The position numbers and the translations under genes were made by a program. The notes under the pieces were generated by a model. It was not told the DNA's origin. It saw only the letters and a program-made list of their open reading frames with translations, and searched no databases. From assembly GCA_027624855.1 (NCBI GenBank), contig JAQBTQ010000003.1:1-64000 (forward strand): a stretch of DNA of 64,000 bases, read 5' to 3'. Source of the stretch: Bacteroidota bacterium. Lineage in GTDB: Bacteria; Bacteroidota; Bacteroidia; Flavobacteriales_D; Sanyastnellaceae. Every line of letters begins with the position of its first letter. Within the stretch, counting starts at the first letter, position 1. Of the stretch, positions 39,067 through 48,800 are shown piece after piece.

Positions 39067-39573
39067 ATGAAAACTCAGATTCAACTTCTTGCATTGATGA
39101 TTGCGTTGCTGATTGCGTTGCTGATTGCATTGAATGGATGCAATTCAACCCGATACCAAATAGGGGAGTACTCCTGCATTTCCATTGATTCGAAGGCGGA
39201 GAGGGTCTCAATTTTTACGTACCAAGATGTTTTGCCAGGTGTGGAAAGCAATTTGCGAAAACAGCGACTGTATCACATTGAGTCAGATCGATTGGTCAAT
39301 GAGGAGCACTATGAGGAGTGGTTCTTGGCAACGGATTCTGTTCTCATTCCGCTCGGTCTAGTGTCTACAACAGTGGGAGAAAGTGCTTGGGCTGGTAGAC
39401 GGAATTTCTATGAGGAAACGAGGGAAGGAGTACCGCAACTTGAAGTGGAGGTGCTGAATCAATCGGGAATGTATTATAAAAATGAATATTGGCTGGTGGG
39501 TGTTGGAAAAAATGGATGCAAAGCATTTCGCTTGCCTAAAATCGAGCAATTACCCGTTATTGCTGCACCGTAA
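39067..39573 (+). CDS. Small lipoprotein of unknown function
   Basis: The ATG at 39067 opens a lipoprotein signal whose hydrophobic core is the repeat LIALLIALLIAL, ending in NGC, a plausible lipobox. The core is encoded by a 12-base tandem repeat (39099-39134). The remaining ~130 residues contain no motif I recognise; they are rich in Glu, Tyr and Ser and predicted mainly beta. It lies between a T9SS protein and tRNA-Ala, with no operon partner visible. The frame is open further upstream to 39028, but the extra residues would not form a signal. Confidence 0.65.
   Translation: MKTQIQLLALMIALLIALLIALNGCNSTRYQIGEYSCISIDSKAERVSIFTYQDVLPGVESNLRKQRLYHIESDRLVNEEHYEEWFLATDSVLIPLGLVSTTVGESAWAGRRNFYEETREGVPQLEVEVLNQSGMYYKNEYWLVGVGKNGCKAFRLPKIEQLPVIAAP
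39099..39134 (+). repeat. 12-base tandem repeat within a lipoprotein signal peptide
   Basis: GATTGCGTTGCT occurs at 39099-39110 and 39111-39122, followed by a degenerate third copy (GATTGCATTGAA, 39123-39134). Each unit adds four hydrophobic residues (LIAL) in frame, so copy-number change would lengthen or shorten the signal peptide without a frameshift. Confidence 0.85.
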
Positions 39574-39601
39574 ATCAGTGGCCCGATGAAAAGAAATCTT
39601 G

Positions 39602-39609
39602 TATATTTG
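39602..39609 (+). promoter_or_regulatory. Bacteroidota -7 promoter box of tRNA-Ala
   Basis: TATATTTG matches TAnnTTTG exactly and lies 26 bases before the tRNA 5' end. No clear -33 TTG is present at the usual spacing. Confidence 0.5.
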
Positions 39610-39632
39610 TTTACACTTGGCAACCAAGTTCT

Positions 39633-39709
<77 letters not shown>

Positions 39710-39723
39710 CCCACGACGCAACG

Positions 39724-39752
39724 ACGGCGTTCCGAAAGGGGCGCCGTTTTTT
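39724..39752 (+). terminator. Rho-independent terminator of tRNA-Ala
   Basis: ACGGCGTTCC (39724-39733) pairs with GGGGCGCCGT (39738-39747) around a GAAA tetraloop, followed by a run of six T residues (39747-39752). It ends 34 bases before the stop of the convergent sulfotransferase-DinB gene. Confidence 0.9.
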
Positions 39753-39786
39753 GTTGGTCTTCGTTCTTTCTCCGCTTATTCTCCCC

Positions 39787-41277
39787 TCAATCCCCCAAAA
39801 TCCGCCGCAAATAATCGAGTTGGCCGCGGTGCCGCTGAAAGTGGCTGACCATCTGTAACATGAAAAAACGCACGGTGCGGCCTTGGTGATGAGGCGGGGG
39901 ATTGGGCATCTCTTCATTGAGGCGGTTGGGGTCGAGGCCGGTGAGGGCGGCTTCGACAGCGGCGGCAGTGGCTTTAATCTCGGCGACGAGTTCGTCGTGG
40001 GTGAGCCCGCGGGTGCTGAATTCGGCTTCGCGTTGCCGAACGTAGCCGTCGCCACCGAGGACGGCGCCGAAGAAGTGCCGCAAATTGCCACAGAGGTGCC
40101 ACGCCAAGGTGCCCACAGAATTGTTGATGCCTGGCACGGTTTCCCACAGTTTGTCGGCCGGTGTTTTACGCACTTCATCGGCCATGACGTGCAGGTCACG
40201 AACCAGGATTTCCGAAACGTCCAACGGAAATTGGTTCGAAGTGGTGGTCGAGTCTTCTGCGTTGAGGCGGTTTATTTCCGAACTCAGGCTCGGAAAATCG
40301 TTCCAATTGGGTCCTCCGGCGTACCTGTCGCCCCACAGCCGCTGGGATTTTTCGTTGATGGCTTCTTGAACAGATTCCGACAGCACTTCTTGCCATTCGT
40401 CGGTTCTGCCCTTGCGGAAGAAGACATTGGGATTGAAATGAAAGCTCTGGGGGTTCTCCACGATGCTTTGTTTCATGGTGTTGAACTCGGTGGCTGCGAT
40501 GACCTGCTCGAGGACTTCATCCGGGACGTGTTTGTGCGGAGCTAGGAAGCGGGCGAGGAGCCGCGCGGCGTTGAGTTTGTCCTCGACCAACTCTTCGTAG
40601 CGTAAGAAAATGGCCTGCTCGATTTTAATCTCCGAGCGCGCCTTGTTCATCCAGCTCAACGCATGCTCATGGTAACCTCCGAAGTAAAGCTTGCCTTGGA
40701 CAAAGTACTCGGCCAAAGCTTCTATCGTCATGTCCTGGTTCGCTCCCAGCAGCGGGTGCTTTTTGTAGAAGTGGAACTGGCTCACGATGGCCGCGCGCGG
40801 GTCACGCACGACGATGATGAAGCGCGTTTTGGGGTGGATTCGGTGAACCGGCAGGTCCTCCCGGCAGCAATGGGTGTACCAAACGCGGGGGTGGCCCTTG
40901 GTTTCTTCGATCCAATCAAAAATCGATTCGACGCCGTGCTGAGACGCCGTGACTTCGGGCCAACGCACCGTGCCGTGTCCGATGTCGCCGTTGGCGAGGC
41001 CCGAACCTTCAGGGAAATCGTGCGTCGCACGCAACAGCTCGACCACGAATTTTTTGGTGAGGTGCGTGCCCACTTTTTGGTGGGTGCAGATGATGATGTC
41101 GTGCTCGTCGGTATGCCACTCGTTCATCAGCCGCTTCGTCGCATCGATGCTGATGAACGGCGGGTAGCGCTTGCCCCGGAACTTTTGGTAAATCAAGCCC
41201 AATTCCGGAATGCGCTCCGTGGGCCCAAATACGTCGAGCGACGGCTTGTCGCCGGAATAGGCCGTCTCCTGGCTCAT
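39787..41277 (-). CDS. Sulfotransferase fused to a C-terminal DinB-like domain
   Basis: The start is the ATG at 41277, whose ATGA overlaps the stop of the upstream methyltransferase. The 496-residue protein has a PAPS-dependent sulfotransferase domain (about 1-330): 5'-phosphosulfate loop ICTHQKVGTH (63-72), 3'-phosphate motif VVRDPRAAIVSQ (156-167) and the RKGRTDEW segment (288-295) matching the conserved RKGxxGDWK. A hydrophilic linker (about 335-352) leads to a four-helix DinB/DUF664-type domain (about 353-496) with candidate metal-ligand histidines His394, His479 and His483. The substrate is unknown. The DinB-like superfamily includes thiol-S-transferases. The DNA is visibly richer in G+C than its surroundings. 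Confidence 0.85.
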   Translation of the reverse strand: MSQETAYSGDKPSLDVFGPTERIPELGLIYQKFRGKRYPPFISIDATKRLMNEWHTDEHDIIICTHQKVGTHLTKKFVVELLRATHDFPEGSGLANGDIGHGTVRWPEVTASQHGVESIFDWIEETKGHPRVWYTHCCREDLPVHRIHPKTRFIIVVRDPRAAIVSQFHFYKKHPLLGANQDMTIEALAEYFVQGKLYFGGYHEHALSWMNKARSEIKIEQAIFLRYEELVEDKLNAARLLARFLAPHKHVPDEVLEQVIAATEFNTMKQSIVENPQSFHFNPNVFFRKGRTDEWQEVLSESVQEAINEKSQRLWGDRYAGGPNWNDFPSLSSEINRLNAEDSTTTSNQFPLDVSEILVRDLHVMADEVRKTPADKLWETVPGINNSVGTLAWHLCGNLRHFFGAVLGGDGYVRQREAEFSTRGLTHDELVAEIKATAAAVEAALTGLDPNRLNEEMPNPPPHHQGRTVRFFMLQMVSHFQRHRGQLDYLRRILGD

Positions 41278-41894
41278 GCTGAGAAGTCTTTGGGCAGCCG
41301 GCACACCAGCAAGCCGCACTCTGTGGGCACTATGCGGTGCAGCAATCCGTGTTCAACAAACCAGTCCAAAAACGATTGGCACTCCGCCTGCCGGTCCGTG
41401 ACGTTATCCGCCAACAATACCGTCCCGGGCCCGATGAGTCCGCGGTCAATCAACGCGAGCAGTTGCTCGTGGTACAGGCTCTTCTGTGCATCGAAAAAGA
41501 CCATGTCGTAAGGCGTGTCGAGCAGCTCCCGGATCACGGCGCCGGCCTCGCCGCAAAGCACCTTCATCGGCACGCCGAGTTTGTCCATGCGCTCCTGTGT
41601 TGCCGACGCGACTTCTTCGTGGAATTCGATGGTGTCCATGTGGACCGCATTCCAATCCTCCGAGCCAGCGATGAAGTAGAGCGACGACAGTCCGTGAGCC
41701 GTGCCGATTTCGAGGATGCGCTTCGGACTGTTCGCCATCACAATGGCCTCGATGATGGGGCCGGTATCGGACCGGATGGGGTTGCGCCAACCGTGGCGTC
41801 CGTCGGCGTTGGCGTAGCTCTCGCCGTGCTTCTCAAACGTCTCGAGGTTGTCGATTTCGGTTTGGACGGCTTGTCGTTGAGAGGATTGGTTCAT
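41274..41894 (-). CDS. Class I SAM-dependent O-methyltransferase-like protein
   Basis: The 206-residue product has a Rossmann-type SAM-binding fold: motif I ILEIGTAHGLSSL (about 60-72), an acidic residue after strand 2 (MDTIE), and DMVFFDAQKSLY (about 130-141), close to the FIDAxKxxY pattern of catechol O-methyltransferase-like enzymes. LLADNV follows as a motif III. It would methylate a small molecule, perhaps an aromatic hydroxyl; the substrate is not known. It sits between a membrane methyltransferase and the sulfotransferase fusion, overlapping the latter by ATGA, so the three probably modify one product. Confidence 0.82.
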   Translation of the reverse strand: MNQSSQRQAVQTEIDNLETFEKHGESYANADGRHGWRNPIRSDTGPIIEAIVMANSPKRILEIGTAHGLSSLYFIAGSEDWNAVHMDTIEFHEEVASATQERMDKLGVPMKVLCGEAGAVIRELLDTPYDMVFFDAQKSLYHEQLLALIDRGLIGPGTVLLADNVTDRQAECQSFLDWFVEHGLLHRIVPTECGLLVCRLPKDFSA

Positions 41895-41956
41895 TCTACT
41901 TCCATTTCAGCAGGAAGTTAATAGAATTCAAACCAAATAACGCATCCAAATTACTC

Positions 41957-42706
41957 TCACCGCCCCTCGACATGCAGCACGCGGGTGAACCGCTTGAGAC
42001 TGCGTAGCGTGAAGAATATAATGAACGTGGCGAGCAGCGTGTATTGCCAAAACGGCACGAGGATGTCCACCCACGCGTCGGCACCGCGCACCGCGTTTTT
42101 TGCAGCTGAGATGACGGCGAGGCTCACGAAAATGGCGAAGAAGCCGTTGTATTCGCGCTTCAGGACGTTGCGCAGGGAAAACGCGACATCCGGCGCGGTC
42201 CAACGCAGGTTGCGCGGCCAAAATGATGGTACGTCCACCGACCAATCCAGGTAGGCTTGGCCGAATTTGCCGCGCAGGAAAGCTTCTTCAGCGAACATGA
42301 TGCGCTCGTAGTACAGCCAATAAATAAGGCTGCACACCACCGTGAACCACACGTTGCCCACGTAGATCATGATACCCAGCCACATGAAGTAGTTGCCGAG
42401 GTAGAGGGGGTGGCGTACGAGGCTGTACATGCCCCTCGTGTTCAGGACTTCGGCGATTTGGCCGTCCTTGGTGTTGCGGCCCGAGGTGCCGCGCGGCGTG
42501 TAGCCGATGGTGAGGGCGCGGATGAGTTGGCCGAATAAGGAAATCGCAATGCAGGCGACCGCTGAAACCGGGTCAAAGGTTTGGAAAAAGGGGTCGAGTT
42601 GAAAGCCAATAATGGCCGCCATGAAGACGTACAACAAAAGGGGGAAGAAGGATCGGCCTTTGAAGAGCCAATTGCCAGTTTTCTCAAATTCTTCTATCAG
42701 CGCCAT
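41957..42706 (-). CDS. Membrane-bound methyltransferase of the ICMT/PEMT superfamily
   Basis: The 249-residue product has several membrane helices and the family signature RGMYSLVRHPLYLGNY, followed about 25 residues later by YYERIMFAEEAFLRGKFGQAYLDW, the ExxxL..(F/Y)G..Y..Y segment typical of isoprenylcysteine carboxyl methyltransferase-like and phospholipid methyltransferase proteins. Bacterial members methylate lipids or membrane-bound small molecules with SAM. It is the first gene of the GC-rich trio; a loose TTTG / TATCTTGC pair on the minus strand just upstream could be its promoter. The substrate is unknown. Confidence 0.82.
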   Translation of the reverse strand: MALIEEFEKTGNWLFKGRSFFPLLLYVFMAAIIGFQLDPFFQTFDPVSAVACIAISLFGQLIRALTIGYTPRGTSGRNTKDGQIAEVLNTRGMYSLVRHPLYLGNYFMWLGIMIYVGNVWFTVVCSLIYWLYYERIMFAEEAFLRGKFGQAYLDWSVDVPSFWPRNLRWTAPDVAFSLRNVLKREYNGFFAIFVSLAVISAAKNAVRGADAWVDILVPFWQYTLLATFIIFFTLRSLKRFTRVLHVEGR

Positions 42707-42751
42707 GTGCGAACCAAAACGTTGGAATTGGGCCGCAAGATAGCGACCGAA

Positions 42752-44710
42752 TCAGTACCGAAGGATCAAACGTGAGCTGGTGCTATTTTCCAATTCGTCT
42801 GTGCTCAAAACAGTCATCCATGCGACTGTCGTACTCAAAGTGCCATTTTCACCTGGATCACCATTGAAGCAGCCATCCCCTTGGCAACCTATGCAGGCGC
42901 CAGAGCCTCCAATACCTCCGGTAATTTCAGCCAATACTTCGCCATTCAAAAGCAGTTGGGTGGTTCCTCCATCAGCTCCGTTTGATGCTGGCCCGCAGTC
43001 CCAATTGGTCCAACCTGTGAGCCCGGGATTGCACGTGATCAATTCCCCAGAATCTGAACCTGCAGCTGCATGATTTAATTCAATTACATCGCCTTGCGCC
43101 AAGTTGTAAATCATGCTTACAACTTTTAGCGCCCGACCACCCTGGCCTCCAGTAGCATCACACAAATTACAGGAGCTCGCACCCAATGTTTGCCCACAGA
43201 TATCTCCTCCTTTTCCACCTGATGCTCCCCACAGTTCAACTGAAAGGGTAGAAATTGCATTTTCAACAGTGAATACATTGCCGTCATTGTTTGAGTCAAA
43301 GACTCCATGAACGGATGGAGAAAAGGCCGACCCACCAGACAATGCTTCAATAAATTCTTGCTCCGTCCCTTCGTTTCCTAGATTCAGCCAGACTTGATAA
43401 GCGCTAATCCCTTCAGGTCCTTGTTCACCCTGAGGTCCTTGTTCACCCTGAGGTCCTTGTTCACCCTGAGGTCCTTGTTCACCTTGTGGTCCTTGCGGTC
43501 CCTCAGGTCCGGTTGTTCCATCCGCTCCGTCTATACCGGGTAATCCTTGTTCACCCTGAGGTCCCTGAGGTCCCTGAGGTCCCTGAGGTCCTTGCGGTCC
43601 CTCAGGTCCGGTTGCTCCATCCGCACCATTTAAACCGGGTAATCCTTGTTCGCCCTGCAGTCCCTGTGGTCCTTGTGGTCCCTCAGGTCCGATGGCTCCC
43701 TCAGCTCCGTCTAAACCGGGCAATCCTTGTTCGCCTTGCGGTCCTTGCGGTCCCTCAGGTCCGATGGCTCCATCCGCTCCGTCTAAACCTGGCAATCCTT
43801 GTTCGCCCTGAGGTCCCTGCGGTCCTTGTTCACCCTGCGGCCCTTGCGGTCCATCCGCTCCGTCTAAACCGGGTAATCCTTGTTCGCCCTGTGGTCCCTG
43901 CGGCCCTTGTTCACCTTGTGGTCCAATCAGGCTCGCCAAAAATTCGGCTTCAGTTCCCACATTGCCATGAGCCACCCAGATTTCATAAGAACTGAATCCA
44001 TTTTCCCCTTGTGGTCCCTCCGGTCCAGTTGCTCCCTCCGCTCCGTCTAAACCGGGCAATCCTTGTTCACCTTGTGGTCCTTGTGGTCCTTGCGGTCCTT
44101 GTGGTCCTTGTGGTCCTTGCGGTCCCTCAGGTCCGGTGGCTCCCTCCGCTCCGTCAAAACCGGGCAATCCTTGTTCGCCCTGCGGTCCTTGCGGTCCCTC
44201 CGGTCCGGTGGCTCCAACCGCGCCATCAATACCTGGTAATCCTTGTTCGCCTTGTGGTCCAATCAGGCTTGCCAAAAAATCAGCAACGGTTCCCTCAAAT
44301 CCTTCTTCTATCCAGAGTTCATAAGCGCTCATCCCATCAGCGCCATCCATGCCATTTGCGCCCGCACTTCCTCCGATGTAAACCGAACTGAAAATGGAAT
44401 TGTCAGGCAACATTAATCGCAACGTGTCACCATCGAGTGCCAACCATTGCAATTCATTTGTTGGGTCTGGATCTAAATCTTGAGGTAAAATCAATAAGCT
44501 GTCCTCCGGTAAGAATTCTGCAGACCACAGCGCCAAAACGGCCGTGAAATCCTCAAAGTTGATCAGGGAATCACAATTCACATCCGGGTTATATGGAATG
44601 CTATCGCACAAATAGGGAATGTCAATCGTTTCTTGCGCTTCCATATCATGGATGGGAACGAACACGAATGCGGTAATCAAAGCAACGATGGCGAAGATGG
44701 AAATGCGCAC
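42752..44710 (-). CDS. Collagen-like secreted protein with Gly-X-Y repeats
   Basis: The start is a GTG at 44710; it opens a signal peptide ([16 protein letters not shown] ... MEAQ) and no in-frame ATG precedes that signal. The 652-residue protein has a dockerin-like calcium loop near the start ([13 protein letters not shown], 43-55), a long Gly-X-Y region (about 150-435, [14 protein letters not shown] units), and a Gly- and Cys-rich C-terminal domain (about 470-652). The Gly-X-Y tract is framed and interrupted by three ~24-residue modules of the pattern SxYxxWxxxGxxGTxxxFxxxLxG (about 128, 239, 436). It is probably a surface fibre or adhesive stalk. It has no T9SS tail. Confidence 0.85.
   Translation of the reverse strand: MRISIFAIVALITAFVFVPIHDMEAQETIDIPYLCDSIPYNPDVNCDSLINFEDFTAVLALWSAEFLPEDSLLILPQDLDPDPTNELQWLALDGDTLRLMLPDNSIFSSVYIGGSAGANGMDGADGMSAYELWIEEGFEGTVADFLASLIGPQGEQGLPGIDGAVGATGPEGPQGPQGEQGLPGFDGAEGATGPEGPQGPQGPQGPQGPQGPQGEQGLPGLDGAEGATGPEGPQGENGFSSYEIWVAHGNVGTEAEFLASLIGPQGEQGPQGPQGEQGLPGLDGADGPQGPQGEQGPQGPQGEQGLPGLDGADGAIGPEGPQGPQGEQGLPGLDGAEGAIGPEGPQGPQGLQGEQGLPGLNGADGATGPEGPQGPQGPQGPQGPQGEQGLPGIDGADGTTGPEGPQGPQGEQGPQGEQGPQGEQGPQGEQGPEGISAYQVWLNLGNEGTEQEFIEALSGGSAFSPSVHGVFDSNNDGNVFTVENAISTLSVELWGASGGKGGDICGQTLGASSCNLCDATGGQGGRALKVVSMIYNLAQGDVIELNHAAAGSDSGELITCNPGLTGWTNWDCGPASNGADGGTTQLLLNGEVLAEITGGIGGSGACIGCQGDGCFNGDPGENGTLSTTVAWMTVLSTDELENSTSSRLILRY
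43400..44260 (-). repeat. Collagen-type coding repeat
   Basis: Short units of 9 and 18 bases encoding GPQ, GEQ, GPE and LPG triplets fill this stretch, most uniform at 43425-43510 and 44075-44130, where nearly identical units stand in tandem. The tract is broken once (about 43925-44000) by a 24-residue module. Confidence 0.88.
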
Positions 44711-44778
44711 TAGTCAGGATTTGGTTAATCTAAGTGCAATATAAGTGATTTTCCGCTTGAGTCGATATTTCCGAGCGT

Positions 44779-45816
44779 TCAATTGCTATTTGAAGAGTTT
44801 GGTCGAAATTCTACTGCACGCAAACGTGCGTTGGTTCGGATGTTAGACCAGAACAAATTGATGTCGCCGATATGCCAGTTTTGGCGCTGGAGCACCTTTC
44901 CAAAAGGGACATTTGGCTCGTGAATTTGAAGGACTCCACGTTCAATGTGGGCTTCGATTGATTGAGGATGTGCAAACCGCATTTGAGATAAAACCACGCC
45001 AGAATGCGACTGAAAATCATTAGCGCCATGAGTTTGCCAGGTTACCGGATGAACACACATGGGCGTTTGACCATTGTGCTCTAGCCAAGCTGGAAAGTAC
45101 CCCTCGCCGTATGACATCCAAGAACACACGCATCCGGTCTGATTCGCTGATTTGCAATAAGGCAGTTCCTCGAAGTCAGATTCGTAAAAATCGAATCCTG
45201 GTGCATACGCTACGACCAGTTGATTTTGAAGAGGCTTACCATCGAAAAACTCTTGGAGTAACCAACGCACATGCCAACTTCCTTGACTATGACCCGCGAG
45301 GATGATTCCCCTTCCGTCATTCCAATTTTCTAAATAATGAATGAACGCGGATCGCACATCATCGTATGCAAGCTCCAATGCTCGCCATGAAGTGTCGTCT
45401 TGCCAGGTAAAAACACCGATATGCGCCTGACGATAACGAGGAGCATATAATTTACCTCCAATGTTGAAGGCACTTGCTTGAAGTCGAACGGGAGTTTCTT
45501 CGTTCGCTTTGTTCAGTTTTTGGTCGTCCAAATCCCCATTCCAATGGTCACCTTTGAAATACATGGTCGGATGAACGAAAAAAACGTCTACTTCCAATTC
45601 GCTCTGTTTGTCGAAGTTCAATGAATCTGGCAAACCCTTAGGGACTTCATCTGAAGGATCCATTCGGTTTGGCAAGGATATCCAAGCATCTGCTAATTTG
45701 TAATCTGGAGATTCCCCAGGATTCCAGGTCAATTGATTGGGGTTTTGGAGACGGCTGCATCCAACCGAAGAAAGGGCAAAAAGAACGATTAGACCAGATG
45801 AAAAAATGTGATTCAT
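44779..45816 (-). CDS. DUF3089 alpha/beta-hydrolase lipoprotein
   Basis: I start at the ATG at 45816, which opens a lipoprotein signal with lipobox SVGC (Cys20); the frame is open another 264 bases but the extra part overlaps the divergent gene region and lacks a signal. The 345-residue product matches DUF3089: VDVFFVHPTMYF, the nucleophile elbow GHSQGSWH, and AYAPGFDFYESDF. DUF3089 proteins are serine hydrolases/esterases of unknown substrate. It is divergent from the M36-like peptidase across 80 bases. Confidence 0.85.
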   Translation of the reverse strand: MNHIFSSGLIVLFALSSVGCSRLQNPNQLTWNPGESPDYKLADAWISLPNRMDPSDEVPKGLPDSLNFDKQSELEVDVFFVHPTMYFKGDHWNGDLDDQKLNKANEETPVRLQASAFNIGGKLYAPRYRQAHIGVFTWQDDTSWRALELAYDDVRSAFIHYLENWNDGRGIILAGHSQGSWHVRWLLQEFFDGKPLQNQLVVAYAPGFDFYESDFEELPYCKSANQTGCVCSWMSYGEGYFPAWLEHNGQTPMCVHPVTWQTHGANDFQSHSGVVLSQMRFAHPQSIEAHIERGVLQIHEPNVPFGKVLQRQNWHIGDINLFWSNIRTNARLRAVEFRPNSSNSN

Positions 45817-45896
45817 TGTTCGAAGTGAGGGAGGGCCTACGATGTGCAACTTTTGCTGGGACTTTGGGGTTAAATTACCACACCAAACCTGTTGTG

Positions 45897-48800
45897 ATGA
45901 AAACCCCATTGTCCTTTTTGGCATTTTTAGCGATAAGCTGCTTGATAGTCCCTTTGTCCTGGTCCCAAACTCCGGCATCATACACCATTGATGCAATCCA
46001 TGATCCGGCAGAAGTTCGCATGGTGCCGCTACAAGATGATCCGACTGAAGATGAACAACGAGCATTGCGCGAGCAGTCATATTGGAATGAGTGGGGGCAG
46101 GAGCATCCCCGCTGGCGTTGCATCATGGGGTCTACTTCAGGGCTACCTCATCGAGCTTTTGGACCCGGTATAGAGATGGCGGGTTCGACGGTTGTTGAGC
46201 GCGCACAAAATTTCGTGGATTCGGAGCTTTCGAATTTCGGAATCGAGTTTGATGGAACATGGATGCAAGAGTCCAAAATGGGAAAGCACCAATGGGCCTT
46301 TGCTCAACAAAAATGGAATGGCATCCCAGTAAAAGGAGGACGAATCGTAACCAAGTGGTTGGATGATAAGTTGGTGATGTGGGGTGCAGATTGGTATCTA
46401 AACATTCCTGCGTCTGATCAAGTAGAGCTTTCAAATCTGGCCCAAATTGAGGCAGCAATGAATGGCGTTGAATTGGATGAATGGTCCGATCCCTTGGAGG
46501 GTGACTTGATGTGGGTTCCAACACGAGATGAAGCATCGGATTTGGATTGGCACAAGGTAAAAATTTGGTACATATCCGGGCGAGTCGGTGCCATCCCGCG
46601 CAGGTATGAAACAGGGGTGGATGTTCATACAGGCGAAGTCATTTGGAGGCAAAACCGTGTTTTGCATATTGATGGAAAGTCAGGAATGGCAGCTGGAAAT
46701 GGTAAACCAGAACGCACCGTGCATCGCATGGGGTTTGATCGTCCAAGCCAGGCGATGGTGATCAGCGGAACCATTTCGGCCGATGTTCATGAATTGTATC
46801 CTTACATAGAGTCCGCTTCCTTTCCTTTGCCGGCTCTGAATTTGCCCATTGCAGGTGGGCAGGTGTATACTGATGCAGATGGTGGATTCATTAGTGAGGG
46901 AAGTGGACCACAATTTGTTGACGTTTCTTTGGAAGGGCTTTGGAGCACGGTCTACACTAATGGCACCACCCCAAATCTTGGCGTCCAATTCGAGGATGGT
47001 TACAATGATTTGGACTTGTCCAGTCTAGGGAACAAAAAAGAACGATCGGCATACCGTTCGGTTTCGTTGATTCACGACCACATGAAAGTCTACATGTCAG
47101 ATTTTACAGATCTTGACTGGTCGCTTCCGACTAACATTGATGTTCAGGGAGAGTGCAATGCGTTTTACGATGGCCAAAGCGTCAATTTTTATGACGAAGG
47201 CGGAGGGTGCAACCCAACTTCATTGATTGCCGATGTCGTTTGGCATGAATACGGACACGGTATCAACGATTATTATTACAGTAGCTTGGGAAGCAATTTC
47301 AATAACGGGGCAATGGGGGAAGGCTATGCTGATTTATGGGCCATGTCTTTGGGCGATATTGCTGAGATAGGCAAGGGTTTTTATTCGGATAATGAGGATG
47401 GTATTCGGAGATATGACATTGATCCGAAGGTGTATCCTGAGGATTTAGTGGGCGAGGTTCACGCGGATGGTGAAATCATTTGTGGCGCATGGTATGATAC
47501 CCATTTGCTGATGGGAGGAGATTGGGCGGCAACCATGGAATTATTTGTTGACGCCTATGCTGGATTGCAGGCCACGGCACCAAATGGCAGCGAAGGACAG
47601 GCGTTTACCGATGTTTTGATTGATGTATTGCAAGCTGACGATGACGATGGGGATTTGTCAAATGGTACGCCTAACGCCGCTGCCATAGTAGAAGGATTTG
47701 ACATCCACGGAATCTCCGTGTTTAGCTATGCAGAAATTGACCACAATCCCGAAGAGTTTGCAGAAGCAGAGTCGACAATTCTTGTTGAGGCGGAAACCTT
47801 TATTGTGTTCCCTTATAGCCTTTATTTCGATGCGGTGAACCTTTGGTATCAGACCGAAATAGGAGGAGAATGGAATCAAGTAGCCATGGAAAATCCTCTG
47901 GGAAATGGGGAATTTATTGCTGAGATTCCTGCGCAGCCGGCGGGATCTGTCATTGCCTATTACATGGGAATCACAGATGATTTTGGGGGCCTGTCTGCGG
48001 TCAACCCATTTGCTGCGTCCAATGAAGTTTATCCCAATTTGCCCCATTATTTGCTGGTTGGTGTTGAACCTGTGCTGATAAACGATTCGGACGAATACTC
48101 TGATTTCGGAGCTTGGACCACGGGCATCCCAGGTCAAGATAATGCCACCACAGGCATTTGGGAAGAGGCCATTCCCGTTGGTTCATATGCAGAGTTTAAT
48201 GACCCCAGCACCATAGTGGCGCCTACACAAGATCATACGCTTGGTTTAGCGGGATATGCTTTTGTTACGGGACTTAATCCTGGGGTCAACGATGGGATAG
48301 GGGTGAATGATGTCGATGGAGGAAAGACCACGCTTCTCTCACCAATCATCGATTTGACCGGTTTTGAGAATCCCATCATGACGTATTGGCGATGGTACGT
48401 CAATGCACCTCCCTCTGGTGCCAATCCCGGTACGGATTGGTGGCAAGTGGAGTTGTCCAATGATGGTGGAGCGACTTGGCAATATTTGGAAAACACCTTG
48501 CAACAGGATGTCTCTTGGCGCAGAAATGCATTTCGTGTTGCTGATGTCATCGAGCCGACCGATGAATTCAGAATGCGATTTATTGCTTCTGACAGCACGA
48601 CCATTGGAGAATACCTCGATGGAGGATCACTAATCGAAGCGGCAGTCGATGATATCATTTTGTATGATTTGGCTTCTGGAGAGGACATTGGACAATCCGC
48701 TGAACAACTCGCTACGGGCTACCCAAATCCAGCGCGTGATATTGTGACTTTGGAGGGCTGGATGGTCGGTTCTACAGCTCGTTTGTATGAGGTCGCATCC

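Noticed and set aside
40663-41511. Long plus-strand open frames opposite the sulfotransferase and methyltransferase genes
   Set aside because: They arise from the high G+C content of the island; the minus-strand frames carry the recognisable domain motifs.
43400-44260. Short regular repeats resembling a CRISPR array
   Set aside because: Units are in frame, encode Gly-X-Y triplets, and have no unique spacers of constant length; no cas genes are near.
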